Source: Lantana camara (lineage: Eukaryota > Streptophyta > Magnoliopsida > Lamiales > Verbenaceae). Taken from it: a DNA stretch of 64,000 nucleotides. Location: the NCBI GenBank assembly GCA_037501455.1, contig CM074857.1, forward strand, positions 34,182,001 through 34,246,000. Reading direction: 5' to 3'. The notes below the pieces were generated by a model. The model was not told the origin of the DNA and searched no databases. It saw only the letters and a program-made list of their open reading frames with translations. The position numbers and the translations under genes are program-made. Numbering within the stretch: the stretch's first letter is position 1; each line of letters begins with the position of its first letter. Below are positions 11,601 to 23,639 of the stretch, piece after piece.

Positions 11601-12073
11601 GCCCCCTCACTCAGTCGGTGGACTGACCCTCTCCTTTCAACTTTTAGTTTGCAGGTGTTCGGTTCGTGCTAGGTGGAGAAGTGAGTCGGTCGGGTTCCCT
11701 AGTTTTCTAGATCGAGTTGCATTTCACTTGCATATGGTTGTATTTTGTTTAAGTCTTGTATAAGATTTGTATATGATATTCGAATTATGAATTGTTGAAT
11801 TTAATTATGTTAGAATAAATGCATATTTCAGGACAGGCTTCTAAGGATAGTTGAACCCGTTGCTTTTTGTTTATATTTTGATCCCTTATGCATGCTTCCG
11901 CCTTGCTTATGTTTGATTCTTTTGCACGCTCTGTCTTGTTTTAGCTCCGTCTGGCTTAATGTGTGCATAGGTCCCCGTTCGCTTAGTCTTGGGCTCATGT
12001 ATGGATTTCTATTTCATATGTGAGTTGGGGTTTAGGTGCGGGGGATGTGGTGCCCACCGCTTGGGGTGCTACA
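8678..12073 (+). mobile_element. 3.4-kb solo LTR of a gypsy (Tekay/Del-like) element
   Basis: It starts TGTAACACCCCG and ends GGGGTGCTACA, the same termini type as the solo LTR at 37892-40315. The flanking 5-mers are TTAGC and TTGGC, one mismatch from a perfect duplication. No internal sequence is present, so this is the product of LTR-LTR recombination. Three short palindromes lie at 9843-9928. It splits exon 3 of the Tat1 antisense gene. No protein gene is recognisable inside; the open frames of 60-126 codons show no domain I know. Confidence 0.85.
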
Positions 12074-12164
12074 TTGGCAGCCGAGCCATTTTCTTGTACT
12101 TCGCCTTGAACTCGGAAAAAGTCATCGAGCACCTTTGCAAGTTCATCACCCTCGGAAGAACATC
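12074..12164 (-). pseudogene. Tat1 antisense gene, exon 3, 5' end
   Basis: On - this reads DVLPRVMNLQRC..., matching EVIPRLKNLQGR... at the start of Tat2 exon 3. It begins immediately after a splice acceptor (TTTTTCAAG, last base 12164). It is separated from the rest of the exon by the solo LTR 8678-12073. Confidence 0.75.
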
Positions 12165-12254
12165 TTGAAAAATATCAGCACAATAATTAAAAAATTCTCA
12201 TAGAAGGAAAGGGATAATGAATGAAAAATAAATACGAGGTGACACGCTGTTTAC
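12165..12254 (-). other. Intron 2 of the Tat1 antisense gene
   Basis: The donor is GGG|GTAAAC at about 12254 and the acceptor TTTTTCAAG ends at about 12164. It lies at the same protein position as the 80-bp intron 45881-45960 of Tat2. Confidence 0.65.
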
Positions 12255-12930
12255 CCCGATGATGGAATAGCAGAGATCATCTACCACCTGGTTTGTGCTT
12301 TGGGTGAACAGCTCCCTGTGGTCGCCAATGAACTGCACCCTATGAAAAATGTCGTTCACTAAGTTCATCGTGGAGGGGCAGTCCCTCAAAAGGGTAGGGC
12401 CTGAGGAGGAGGGGCGTTGGTACGTTCGGTCCCCCGTGCACCCGAATGCCCAAATCCATTCCCCCTCGGAGGAGGAAGTCTCACCATCTCCAGGCTCGCC
12501 CACTACGATGGCCTTTCCCTTTCCCATCACCGGAACAGAATCCAGTAGCCTCATTCTCTTCTTTGAAGGAGGGGTCTGACCCTCCAGTATCTCTCTAATG
12601 ACAACACCCATGTGTTGCCCTCGCTGTTCATTTGGAGCAAATTGGAGAGACTGATCCATGCCTTGTTGTGCCGGTTGGACCCCCGATCGGGTAACAATTC
12701 TGTTGTCAGGGGTGGCCCCTCGGCATTCCCCTTAGCCCCTTCCATGGGTACCTTAGCTCTCGCTACGGCTTCCCCCACGGTCGTCCCCTCATCTGCTGTT
12801 GCTGTCTTTGTTGTTGTTGTTGTTGCTGCTGAGGGAGCCCTTGATTTCTTCGAGCGCCTCCCCTTTGGTCTCCCAGTATCTGTGCAATCTTTGCCATTCC
12901 GCCTCCCACCATTAGAATGTAGATGCCTGT
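12255..12930 (-). pseudogene. Tat1 antisense gene, exon 2
   Basis: On - this has a Gln-rich tract (about 12795-12835, CAA/CAG repeats), then a segment matching Tat2 exon 2: KKRMRLLDSVPVMGKGKAIV against KRKRLPDSIPISGKGKEVV, followed by an acidic Ser patch (ETSSSEGEW) and a C-terminal block (STMNLVNDIFHRVQFIGDH against YSVNLVSDIVGKLQFSGDH). The basic KKR/KRKR patch could be a nuclear signal (inference). A frameshift lies near 12655. Function is unknown. Confidence 0.75.
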
Positions 12931-13039
12931 AGGAAGAAAAAGAAAAAAGAAAAAGGCACCAAGGGTAAGTTTTCTTTTCAAAGGAATCAAAGGGAAAAGT
13001 TAGTACTCCTATCTAAGAGTTAGTGTCCCAGATTCTAAC
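12931..13039 (-). other. Intron 1 of the Tat1 antisense gene
   Basis: The donor GATG|GTTAG (about 13039) is identical to that of Tat2 intron 1. The acceptor ends CTACAG at 12931 after a long T/C-rich tract. It interrupts the protein at the same point as 45088-45212, between the ...NPP.....DG and GIYIL/GVQIL segments. Confidence 0.75.
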
Positions 13040-13876
13040 CATCACGCTCCAAATTCCGCTCAGGAGGGTTAGCAATCATGTCAGGAGGACTAACAAGCCC
13101 GCAAAGGAATAATAACCCTTCATCATCCATCAAGTCCTTGGCAGAAATGAGCCAGTTCTTGTTCTTCATTAATAATGCAAAAGTTTAAGCCCAATCCATG
13201 GAGTAACTGGATTCCAAGCAGGATCTCACGAGGGCCCCATTTCCATGATAACCCACACTCCAGGAACCCCAAAATCCTTACCCTCGGGAGCCCTCACAAA
13301 GATGAACTTTTCCTTTCACTTAGACCCATATGAACTTGAGGGGGAATCGATGAGTTTAAGGTTGGCTTTTGACCGAACATAATAAAACCCCACCCTCGGA
13401 GACGAGCGGGATGAGCGGGCTACATGAAACGGGCTTGTGAAATTGGGAATCGAGGGCTCCTCCCTATGCATGTCATCAGTATTACAAAGACATTAATGAG
13501 CGTTATTCCGTTGGGGAGGATTTATGAAGGGCTCAGGTTAAGATAATTTAAAATACTGGCCACAGGAATAGGAATTGGGAACCTCAAACCCCCTACTGTA
13601 ATTATGTCCTTATACACCGTCATCTCCCCTAGAGGAGGATTGTTGGCCCATTCATGTTCTTTTGGAATTCGAAGAGGAAATCTCTCATCTAAATATATGG
13701 GGGCATTCAATGAAACAAGATCCCCCATGTTCGTAGTGCTTTTGATTTCATCGGGGGTCTTATCCATCGCTTGCATATTGGAGCTTCCCCTTCTACAGTC
13801 GCCTTGGATTTTTTGCCTTTCCTTGTTCTACAACGCTTGGTGGAAGGTCCGTTGAAAGCCCAATATCCACCTCCTC
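13040..13876 (-). pseudogene. Tat1 antisense gene, exon 1, C-terminal part
   Basis: On - it aligns with Tat2 exon 1: FPLRIPKEHEWANNPPLGEM then TVGGLRFPIPIPVASILNYL (Tat2: FPMRLPEEGERANRPPPGMM, LAGGLRFPIAHSAAVIYHHL). It ends with the PPDMIANPPE..LERDG segment before the intron donor. The LRFPI...L block resembles the 'putative gypsy type transposon' family (PF04195) as I remember it. Stops and frameshifts are present. The exon is cut at 13876/13877 by the Tekay-like element (TSD TCCTC, 13872-13876). Confidence 0.75.
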
Positions 13877-14569
13877 TGTAGTACCCTAGAGCGCAGAGCA
13901 ATACATCCCCCCGCACTATAGCTCGACACGTGTAACGAAATGAAAACTCCGCACATACACCAAGCTAGGGCGAACGGGAGTCAAACAAAATCATGAGTTA
14001 CGCCTTCCGGAACCCGAGGTTAGGGGCTAAATGGCAAAATGTGGCGAATCTGTCACACGGGCGGGTTTTGGCCGAAATTCGGGGAATCAAACGGGCATAG
14101 AAAATTATGAAACTAGATTCTAAATCTTTCAATCTTCATTACAGTTCCCACATCACTTTCAAAATTCGAATCCGAATTCCTGAGCTCAAGTTACGCCTTC
14201 CGGAACCCGAGGTGCGTTAAAACGAGTTAGGCCCTCAAGTCCTTAACAAATAAAACGGTTCGAAAACCGTATCAAACGAACATAAAAACATGCAACGAGC
14301 ACATAAACACATTCATATTACATATAATTTATACATGGCAAGTTGTCATGAAAATTGGAATCGAAACAAGGGCATACGGATCGAAAACGAAATTAAACGA
14401 GCAAAACGTTCAAATATACATACAAAACACTTAACAAATAATTTCATTTAATTCAAGAATTTATCAAATACAATTTAAATAACATGTAGTTGCGTAATCA
14501 AATAATTTAAATGCGCACTTAGCACTCTCAAACCGCGTACCTATATGGCCGAAAAGTCGGGGTGTCACA
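13877..14569 (-). repeat. 3' LTR of the Tekay-like element, short form (693 bp)
   Basis: It is homologous to both ends of the 2618-bp LTR at 35256-37873 but lacks about 1.95 kb of the middle. A 25-bp segment (agttacgccttccggaaccc...) occurs twice, at 13996-14020 on the deletion joint and at 14189-14213 in its normal place. The joint therefore carries a templated filler copy. Confidence 0.85.
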
Positions 14570-14827
14570 ACCTCTCCCCCTTCAAAAGGACTTGTCCTCA
14601 GGTCCTAAAGCAGGGTCTTGAAACGAACATGACTCCACGCTTCTGTTGTGCGCTTGGATCCAATCTTCGAGTGGCTTCTCAGATTTTAAATCCCGCCACA
14701 AGACTCAATGGAAATCTTTAACTCGGAAGATCTTATCTTCTAAACCACAAAGCTCACGAACCTCGTCGGACAACCGTACTAAGAGAGAAATAGGTTAACT
14801 CATTAAAACGAGCACCCCTTAAATTTC
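14570..14827 (-). pseudogene. PPT and 3' end of pol of the Tekay-like element
   Basis: On -, GAAGGGGGAGAGG directly precedes the LTR and is the polypurine tract that primes plus-strand DNA synthesis. Upstream of it a frame ends ...LGPEDKSF-TGA, a tail seen at the end of many plant chromovirus pol genes. The frame contains at least one internal stop. Sequence is lost beyond 14827, where another LTR begins. Confidence 0.6.
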
Positions 14828-15238
14828 TGATACGTTGCATATTTACGGATTTATTCGCTTTATAATTGTTATATTTTTCCCCCTATTTTTGCTAAATTGT
14901 GCGAATTGAACTGATTTATGTTTTTCTTTAGGAATACATGGGCTTGCTAAGATTTTGGGATTTGGTAGCTTGCGTGATGGCAGCCCGTGAATTCACATTA
15001 AGTCGAGTAACCCATTTCTCCTGAAATTAATTGAAGACAAGGCGTGCGCGGCCCATGTAATATTGTGAAGGAAGCCCAAAGTTTAATTGAAGGCCACGAT
15101 GGGAAGAATTTCACAAGCCCAAGATTAATTTGGGAACCCACAAGATCAGCCTTATGTTTATGAGCATTATAAGCGTTTTGCAGCATGATGTTGGGGAGTT
15201 AATGGTGTAATTATTGGTATGATTAGTGGCCATAGTGG
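14828..15238 (+). repeat. Left part of the LTR of a gypsy element with a tRNA-Asp-type PBS
   Basis: It starts TGATACGTTG and continues at 32356 after removal of the copia complex and one AGTGG copy. The two parts make an LTR of about 1.5 kb with termini TGAT...ATCA. It has the T-rich early segment typical of Athila/Tat-type LTRs. Confidence 0.7.
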
Positions 15239-17163
15239 TGTTGGAAAACACGAATCAGAAAAGCAGCGGAAATTTAAAATTTTTCCAACAAAAGGATCTT
15301 GGACTCGCAATCGTGTAACCAAATTCGTAGGGATTAGAAACTTACTTTCTTAATTAACTTTCTTGAAGCGTTTCGAGCCACCCAAGAACGCTCTTCTCAC
15401 GGCTTGATCCCCTCTCCTTGGTAAAGCTCGAATCTTCAAACTTCTAACTTGAAGCTCTCTAGAGAAAGTCCACCAACTTGACTACAATCTAACTAGTAAG
15501 GATGCTAGTTCTCTAGTTAGTGTTTAGGCTTAACCTAGGGTTTAATTTATCTTGGAGAAAGGATAGTGTTCAACACATGAACCAAAAGAATTGTCAAATT
15601 ACTCTCTAAGGGGAGCTCGAGCTCCCCTATATATAGGAGGGGAGTGGCCGAAATTCCTAGTCCTTATGGACTAAGGATTTGGTCCCTCTCTCCTATTACT
15701 TGATCATCAAGTAATTTTGACTTTGACTTTGAATTCAAATTCAAATCAACTTTCAAGAGAGATAAAATATCCAAACTATTTTTAGATAATTTTATACTTT
15801 ATTTATTTAAAATAAATAACTTATTTTATCTAATTAATTAATTCGTAATTAATTAACTAGATTATTTTTCTCTAAAATAAGACTTTCTTTTTAATTAAAA
15901 ATTAAACCAAAGTCCATTAAATAATTAACAAATTAATTATTAAATATATAATTAAATAATCACGTGTGGCACATGTGTCCCAATGACATGTGTCCAGTCA
16001 CGTGACCCACACGTGTTGTTTCACACGTGTGGAACCTTCTAGGCCCGATTAACTCGTTTAATCATTTTCAAGCCTTAACTCATGTAACCAAGTTGTTGTG
16101 TGTGACCCTCTAGGTTCTCAATTCAATTAGCAGTGACCCTAATTAATTAATCAGTCCACAGATTAAACGACCATAGTCTAGCAACAGGTGTTTAACCCCT
16201 AGCTGAATTGGAATGTTCGGATTCGACAGAACCTTTAAGTCATTGATTCATTGTGAGATACAATCCTCCTACGTTCTATCTCTCAACCATGATCTAGGGT
16301 AAGGGAATAATCAGAACCCTAATAATCCGGTCTTAAAGCTAAGTGCATTTCATATCCATTTGATCTCAATCCAAGAAACCCTTTTTCTTGATGTCTTGAT
16401 CTACTGCCTTGGCCAAGGACTCCATATGGTATATGAATGACTTACACAATAAGAGATCGCCTTGCAAATGCAAGTGTACGTCCTTTCTTGATTCTCATTC
16501 GCTTTCATGAATCACTTGTGCAACCCCAGCATAAGCCTTGAATCAATTGTCTAAGGCGACACCCTTTAAAGCTTATGCCTAAGACTACAGAGTTAACTCA
16601 TAAAGTGACAAGGAACCTCAAGTCTAAGGATCAATTAATCACATCAACGAATCGTGAGATATTTTCTAATCTGGAAGTTTCCATTTCCTGAAATAGAAAC
16701 TTCCTTTCCCATTTAGGAATGTTCTCACACGGGGCACCTCAGTGAACTTACTTATTAAAGTAAGCACCCTCATGTATCACGCACATATCAACTATACACT
16801 TTGCACCTACATGAAATAAGGTGGTCCTTCTTAAGGGTGTGATCCCACAAGTAAGCCTTAGAGGAGTCAGGTTGACACTCCCACTGTCGGTAGGACTCAT
16901 CGCCTTGGAGTATTATACTAATCATGACTTATGTGATATAGGGCTCGTTTCATGAACCATTTCACCTAAATGGTAGAGTCCTAAAGTCATCAGGATTAGG
17001 GGAGTTCTCATACATGCACAGAAAAAGTAAACGCATACCAAACAAGAGCATATAAAGAAGTGTTGCCTCAATTCGTTATTTCATTCAAAGATTGTCCGTG
17101 ATTACAATAAGGAAAAGCACAAAGCGGATATACAATCGGCTTTCTAGGGCACTATTCCTAACA
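15239..17163 (-). repeat. Copia LTR L1 (3' LTR of element A)
   Basis: Its termini are TGTTGG...CTAACA in + orientation. It contains the G-box cluster at about 15960-16032 (two boxes changed to CATGTG), a minus-strand TATATATAGG box (15626-15635) and an 18-bp perfect palindrome GGGGAGCTCGAGCTCCCC (15610-15627). Confidence 0.92.
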
Positions 17164-17176
17164 ATCTCCCACTTGC
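17164..17176 (-). other. Copia polypurine tract (element A)
   Basis: On - the sequence CAAGTGGGAGATTG lies directly against LTR L1. This is the usual PPT of plant copia elements, and identical tracts lie beside L2 and at 62772. Confidence 0.85.
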
Positions 17177-20087
17177 CCGTCAAAGCCATTCTAAAGCTAC
17201 TCTAAGTCCCATCTTCTGAAGATGTCCTTAGAAAGCTTCTCGACTAAGGGGTTTAGTAAGTGGATCTGCCACGTTTTCTACTCATGTGACCCTCTCAATT
17301 TGCACATCTCCTCTTTTGATAATATCACGGATTAGGTGATACTTTCTCACAATGTGCTTGGTCCGTTGGTGAGATCTTGGTTCTCTTGCTTGAGCAACCG
17401 CCCCAGTGTTGTCACAAAACACATAAATGGGGTCTTTCATGCTAGGAACGACATTCAACTCTTGAATGAAGTTTCTAATCCAAACACCTTCCTTAGTTGC
17501 ATCATTTGCAGCTAAGTATTCGGCCTCAGTGGTCGAATCTGCAGTGGTAGTTTGCTTGGAACTCTTCCAACTCACTGCTCCGCCGTTTAGGCAGAAAATG
17601 TATCCTGACATTGACTTAAAATCATCTAAGTCAGATGCAAAGCTTGCATCGCAGTATCCTTCGACAGTAAGATCTTTCTAACCTCCGTAAACTAAGAATA
17701 AGTCTTTAGTACTTTTCAAGTACTTAAGGATATTCTTCACGGTAGCCCAGTGACCATCTCCAGGGTCAGATTGGAAACGACTTGTTACACTAAGTGCATA
17801 AGCCACATCCAGTCGAGTACATAACATTGCATACATTATGCTACCTATTGCTGATGCATAAGGTGTATGAGTCATTCTTTCCTTCTCAAGGTTAGTCTTA
17901 GGACACGTCTTCTTTGAAAGATATGTTCCTACACTCGTAGGAAGGTTCTTAACCTTTGCTCACTCCATATTGAATCTCTTCAATACTTTGTCAATGTGCA
18001 TCGACTGTGACAGTCCTATTAACCTTCTAGATCTATCTCGATAGATTTTAATTCCAAGGATATAGGACGCATCACCAAGATCTTTCATCTCGAATTGGTT
18101 CGATAACCATAACTTAGTAACTTTCATGTCATCCTTCGAATTCCCAATAAGAAGGATGTCATCTACATAAAGTACTAAGAAATGCACTGAGGTCTCCTAT
18201 ACATACATGATTCATTCGAAATTTGAATGAAGCCAAACGCTTTGACTGATTCATCAAATCGAATGTTCCAATTCCTAGAAGCCTGTTTCAATCCATAGAT
18301 TGATCTTTGGAGTTTGCAAACCTTTTGCTCACTCCCACGGAATGTGAAACCTATGGGTTGCTCCATATAAATGTCCTTATCAATGTCACCATTGAGAAAG
18401 GCAGTTTTCACATCCATTTGCCATATCTCATAGTCATAATATGCAGCAATGGCAAGCATGATCCGAATAGATATTTGCATTGCAACTGGTGAAAAAGTTT
18501 CATCAAAGTCCACGCCGGGTCTTTGAGTGAATCCTTTTGCAACCAGTCTTGCTTTGTAAGCTGCAATACTTCCATCAACTCCAAGCTTTCTCTTAAAGAT
18601 CCATTTGCAACCTATGGGTTTGACCCCATCAGGCAAATCTACCAAGGTCCAAACTCGGTTGGAGTTCATGGAATTCATTTCGGACTTCATGGCTTCTATC
18701 CACTGTTCAGAGTAAGAATCTGAAAGTGCCTCCTCATATGTTAAAGGATCATTATCCTTTTGAGAGATTTCATGGAAGAATCCATACCATCTCTCCGGCT
18801 GTCTAGGAGTTCGTTCAGAACGCCATAGAGGAGGATTTACGTGTGTATCGAAATTCATGATTGGTTGCAGTTGGCCAGAAGGGGACGTTTCTTCAGTGGG
18901 TGGTGTGGGGTGACTTTGTACTTCTTCTAATTCTATGATCTTGCCTTTCTTTTCTTTAAGGAACGATTACTCCAGAAAAGTGGCATTTCTGGAAACAAAC
19001 ACCTTTTGCTCAGATTGATCATAGAAGTAGTATCCTATGGATTCCTTAGGATAACCTACAAAGTAGCATAAGTTAGAACGAGATTCTAACTTATCTCCCA
19101 CTGTCCTCTTCACGTAAGTAGGACAACCCCAAATTCTTAAGTAAGAATAACTAGAGATTTTACCATGCCACATTTCATAGGGCGTTTTATGGACTGACTT
19201 AGAGGGAACTAGATTCAAAATCTTTGCTGCACTTTGTAGGGCATAACCCCAGAAAGAAGGTGGTAAGTCAGTGAAACTCATCATGGAACAAACCATATCA
19301 AGTAGGGTTCAATTCCTTCTCTCAGAAACTCCATTAAGCTGAGGAGTTCCCGGAGGAATCCACTGAGAGATAATCCCATTATCTTTGAGATGATTAAGGA
19401 ATTCTTCACTAAGATATTCGCCTCCTCGATCAGATCGAAGTGCTTTGATCTTGTGAGCAGTTTGGTTCTCAACCTCCTTTTGAAATTGTAAGAATTTCTA
19501 AAAAGCTTCAGATTTATACTTCATTAAGTATATATAACCATATCGACTAAAGTCATCGATAAAGGTTATGAAATACTGATGATTGTTTCTAGTGCTTACA
19601 CTAAGCGGTCCACAAACATCAGAATGGATCAAATCCAAAACCTTAATGGCACGTTCCACAGTTCCTTTAAAAGGGACTTTGGACATTTTTCCTTTGAGAC
19701 AGGATTCGCAAGAAGTCAACTCTTTGAGATCATTATCAGAGAATGATCCTAAAGTGTTTATCTTGCTAATTTTGTTCTTGGAAATGTGTCCTAATCTAGC
19801 GTGCCATAAGGGAGCTGAAACTTTGTCATCTCTCTTACGTTTAGTTTCTCGTTGTATATTCATAATATTGATATTCTGAGTTAGATAAAGTCCATTACTT
19901 AGAGTACCGATGTGAACGGAAGAGTTGTTCCGTTTGATAAAGTATTTACCATTCTTAATATAAGTTTCATAACCTTCACAATCTAAAATTGGAATTGAAA
20001 TTATATTACGAATAATGCTCGGTACATAAAGGACTTTATTTAAGACTAAATCCAAACTACCTAAATCTAATCTAATTGTGCCTAAAG
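17177..20087 (-). pseudogene. Copia element A pol: pre-integrase, integrase, RT, RNase H (truncated, decayed)
   Basis: Reading right to left: the end of the protease region, the GAG-pre-integrase/zinc finger (LWHARLGH...CESCLKGK), INT core (HSDVCGPL, ALRSDRGGEY, GVSERRN), RT (KARLVAKGFTQRPGVD, MDVKTAFLNGD, YVDD near 18160) and RNase H ([30 protein letters not shown]). Decay includes a TGA at a former Arg codon just after GVSERRN (about 19308) and several frameshifts. Its 5' end is cut sharply by LTR L2 at 20088, so the gag and most of the protease that belonged to this frame are not contiguous. Confidence 0.9.
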
Positions 20088-21984
20088 TGTTGGAAAACAC
20101 GAATCAGAAAGCAGCGGAAATTTAAAAATTTTCCAACAAAAGGATCTAGGACTCGCAATCGTGTAACCAAATTCGTACGGATTAGAAACTTACTTTCTTA
20201 ATTGTCTTTCTTGAAGAGTTTCAAGCCACCCAAGAACGCTGTTCTCGCGGCTTGATCCCCTCTCCTTGGTAAAGCTCGAATCTTCAAACTTCTAACTTGA
20301 AGCTCTCTAGAGATAGTCCACCAACTTGACTACAATCTAACTAGTAAGAATGCTAGTTCTCTAGTTAGTGTTTAGGCTTAACCTAGGGTTTCGTTTATCT
20401 TGGAGAAAGGATGGTGTTCAACACATGAACCAAAAGAATTGCCAATTAGCTCTAAGGGGAGCTCGAGCTCCCCTATTTATATTAAGGGGAGGACCGAAAA
20501 TCCTAGTCCTTATGGGCTAGGGTTTTAGTCTCTCTCTCCTATTACTTGATCATCAAGTAATTTTGACTTTGACTTTGAATTCAAATTCAAATCAACTTTC
20601 AAGAGAGCTAAAAATATCCAAACTATTTTTGGATAATTTTATACTTTATTTATTTAAAATAAATAACTTATTTTATCTAATTAATTAATTCATAATTAAT
20701 TAACTAGATTATTTTTCTCCAAAATAAGACTTTCTTTTTAATTCAAAATTAAACCAAAGTCTATTAAATAATTAACACATTTAATTATTTAATATATATA
20801 TACAATATATATATATTTACACGTGTGGGACACGTGTCACAACCTTCTTGGCTCGATTAACTCGTTTAATTATTTTAAAGCCTCAACTCATGTAACCAAG
20901 TTATTGTGTGTGACCCTCTAGGTTCTCAATTCAATTAGCAGTGACCCTAATCAATTAATTCACTAATTAATTAATCAGTCCACAGATTAAACGACCATAG
21001 TCTAGCAACAGGTGTTTAACCCCTAGCCGAATTGGAATGTTCAGATTCGACAAAACCTTTAAGTCATTGATTCATGTGAGATACAATCCTCCTACTTACT
21101 ATCTCTCAACAAAGATCTAGGGCAAGGGAATAATCAGAACCCTAATAATCCGGTCTTAAAGCTAAGTGCATTTCATATCCATTTGATCTCAATCCAAGAA
21201 ACCCTTTTCTTGATATCTTGATCTACTGCCTCAGCCAAGGACTCCATATGGCATATGAATGACTTACACAATAAGAGATCACTTTGCATATGCAAGTGTA
21301 GGTCCTTTCTTGATTCTCATTCACTTTCATGAATCACTTGTGCAGCCCCAGCATAAGCCTTGAATCTGTTGTCTAAGGCGACACCCTTTAAAGCTTATAC
21401 CTAAGACTACAGAGTTAACTCATAAAGTGACAAGGAACCTCAAGTCTAAGGATCAATTAATCACATCAATGACTCGTGAGATATTTCCTAATCTGGAAGT
21501 TTCCATTTCCTGAAATAGAAACTTCCTTTCCCATTTAGGAATGTTCTCACACGGGGCACCTCAGTGAACTTACTTATTAAAGTAAGCACCCTCATGTATC
21601 ACGCACGTATCAACTATACACTTGCACCTCCATGAAACAAGGTCATCCTTCTTAAGGGCGTGGTCCCACAAGCAAGCCTTAGAGGAGTCAGGTTGACACT
21701 CCCACTGTCGGTAGGACTCATCGGCTTGGAGTATTTTACTACTCATGACTTATGTGATTTAGGGCTCGTTTCATGAGCCATTTCACCTAAATGATAGAGT
21801 CCTAAAGTTATCAGAATTAGGGGAGTTCTCATACATGCACAGATAAAGTAAACGCATACCAAACAAGAGCACATAAAGAAGTGTTGCCTCAATTCGTTAT
21901 TTCATTCAAAGATTGTCCGTGATTACAATAAGGAAAAGCACAAAGTGGATATACAATCGGCTTTCTAGGGCACTATTCCTAACA
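20088..21984 (-). repeat. Copia LTR L2 (3' LTR of element B)
   Basis: Same family as L1 and L3 but clearly a different subtype: it lacks most of the G-box cluster (two boxes remain, about 20820-20838), the leader-proximal bases differ (GATCTAGG against GATCTTGG), and the TATA box reads TATAAATAGG on -. L1 and L3 resemble each other more than either resembles L2. The bases just before it, TAAAG (20083-20087), would be one copy of its target duplication. Confidence 0.9.
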
Positions 21985-23463
21985 ATCTCCCACTTGCCCG
22001 TCAAAGCCATTCTAAAGCTACTCTAAGTCCCATCTTTTGAAGATGACCTTGGAAAGCTTCTCGACTAAGGGGTTTAGTAAGTGGATCTGCCACATTCTCT
22101 ACTGATGTGACCCTCTCAATTTACACATCTCCTCTTTTGATAATATCACGGATTAGGTGATACTTCCTCATAATGTGTTTGGTCCGTTGGTGAGATCTTG
22201 GTTCTCTTTCTTGAGTAACCGCCCCAGTGTTGTCACAAAACACAGAAATGGGGTCTTTCATGCTAGGAACAACATTCAGCTCTTGAATGAAGTTTCTAAT
22301 CCAAACACCTTCCTTAGTTGCATCATTTGCAGCTAAGTATTCGGCCGCAGTGGTCGAATCTGCAGTGGTCGTTTGCTTGGAACTCTTCCAACTCACTGCT
22401 CCGCCGTTTAGGCAAAAAATGTATCCTAACATTGACTTAAAATCATCTAAGTCAGAGGCAAAGCTTGCATCGCAGTATCCTTCGACAGTAAGATCTTTCT
22501 AACCTCCGTAAACTAAGAATAAATCTTTAGTACTTTTCAAGTACTTAAGAATATTCTTCACGGCAGCCCAGTGACCATCTTCAGGGTCAGATTGGAAACG
22601 ACTTGTAACACTAAGTGCATAAGCCACATCCGGTCGAGTACATAACATTGCATATATTATGCTACCTATTACTGCCGCATAAGGTGTATGAGTCATTCTC
22701 TCCTTCTCAAGGTTAGTCTTAGGACACGTCTTCTTTGAAAGACATGTTCCTACACTCATAGGAAGGTTCTTAACCTTTGCTGACTCCATATTGAATGTCT
22801 TCAATACTTTGTCAATGTACCTCGACTGTGATAGTCCTATTAACCTTCTAAATCTATCTCGATAGATTTTAATTCCAAGGATATAGGACGCATCACTAAG
22901 ATCTTTCATCTCGAATTGGTTCGATAACCATAACGTAGTCACTTTCATGTCATCCTTCGAATTCCCAATAAGAAGGATGTCATCAACATAAAGTACTAAG
23001 AATTGCACTGAGGTCTCCAATTCCTTTCTATACACACATGATTCATTCAAAATTTGAATGAAGCCAAACGCTTTGACTGATTCATCAAATCGAATATTCC
23101 AATTCCTAGAAGCCTGTTTCAATCCATAGATTGATCTTTGGAGTTTGCAAACCTTTTGCTCACTCCCACTGAATGTGAAACCTATGGGTTGCTCCATATA
23201 AATGTCTTTATCAATGTCACCATTGCGAAAGGCAGTTTTCACATCCATTTACCATATCTCGTAGTCATAATACGCAGCAATGGCAAGCATGATCCGAATA
23301 GACTTTTGCATTGCAACTGGTGAAAAGGTTTCATCAAAGTCCACGCCGGGTCTTTGAGTGAATCCTTTTGCAACCAGTCTTGCTTTGTAGGCTGCAATGC
23401 TTCCATTAACTCCAAGATTTCTCTTAAAGATCGATTTGCAACCTATGGGTTTGACCCCATCAG
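21985..23463 (-). pseudogene. Copia element B PPT, RNase H and RT fragment
   Basis: After the PPT (21985-21997) come RNase H (ADSTTAAEYLA, with Glu to Ala in the TEAEYL motif) and a fairly open RT (22499-23463: [35 protein letters not shown] across a stop). The RT homology ends abruptly after the DGVKPIGCK codons at about 23463. The change in TEAEY would harm RNase H. INT and PR of this copy are absent. Confidence 0.85.
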
Positions 23464-23626
23464 TAAGGGCGAGAAACTTGAGTCCATATTCATGGACACT
23501 TGAACCTTCCTTCATTCTCAACTGGAACAATTCCTTTGAAGTTTTATACCTTGTAACACGTTCATGAGGGCGGTAAAGTTGCTCTAAGTGGTCGTAAATC
23601 TCCCAAGTGAATTCCATGGCCTCATG
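23464..23626 (-). pseudogene. Copia gag, C-proximal piece fused to RT
   Basis: On - this reads ...FTWEIYDHLEQLYRP...SKELFQLRMKEGSSVHEYGL, typical of the copia gag (UBN2/DUF4219-like) core. It runs in frame directly into the RT segment DGVKPIGCK, producing a chimeric gag-RT frame (about 23640 to 23249, where a stop ends it). PR, INT and the zinc knuckle have been lost between them. It is cut on the right by the hAT element and resumes at 27909. Confidence 0.85.
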
Positions 23627-23639
23627 TAGGGGTGTCAAT

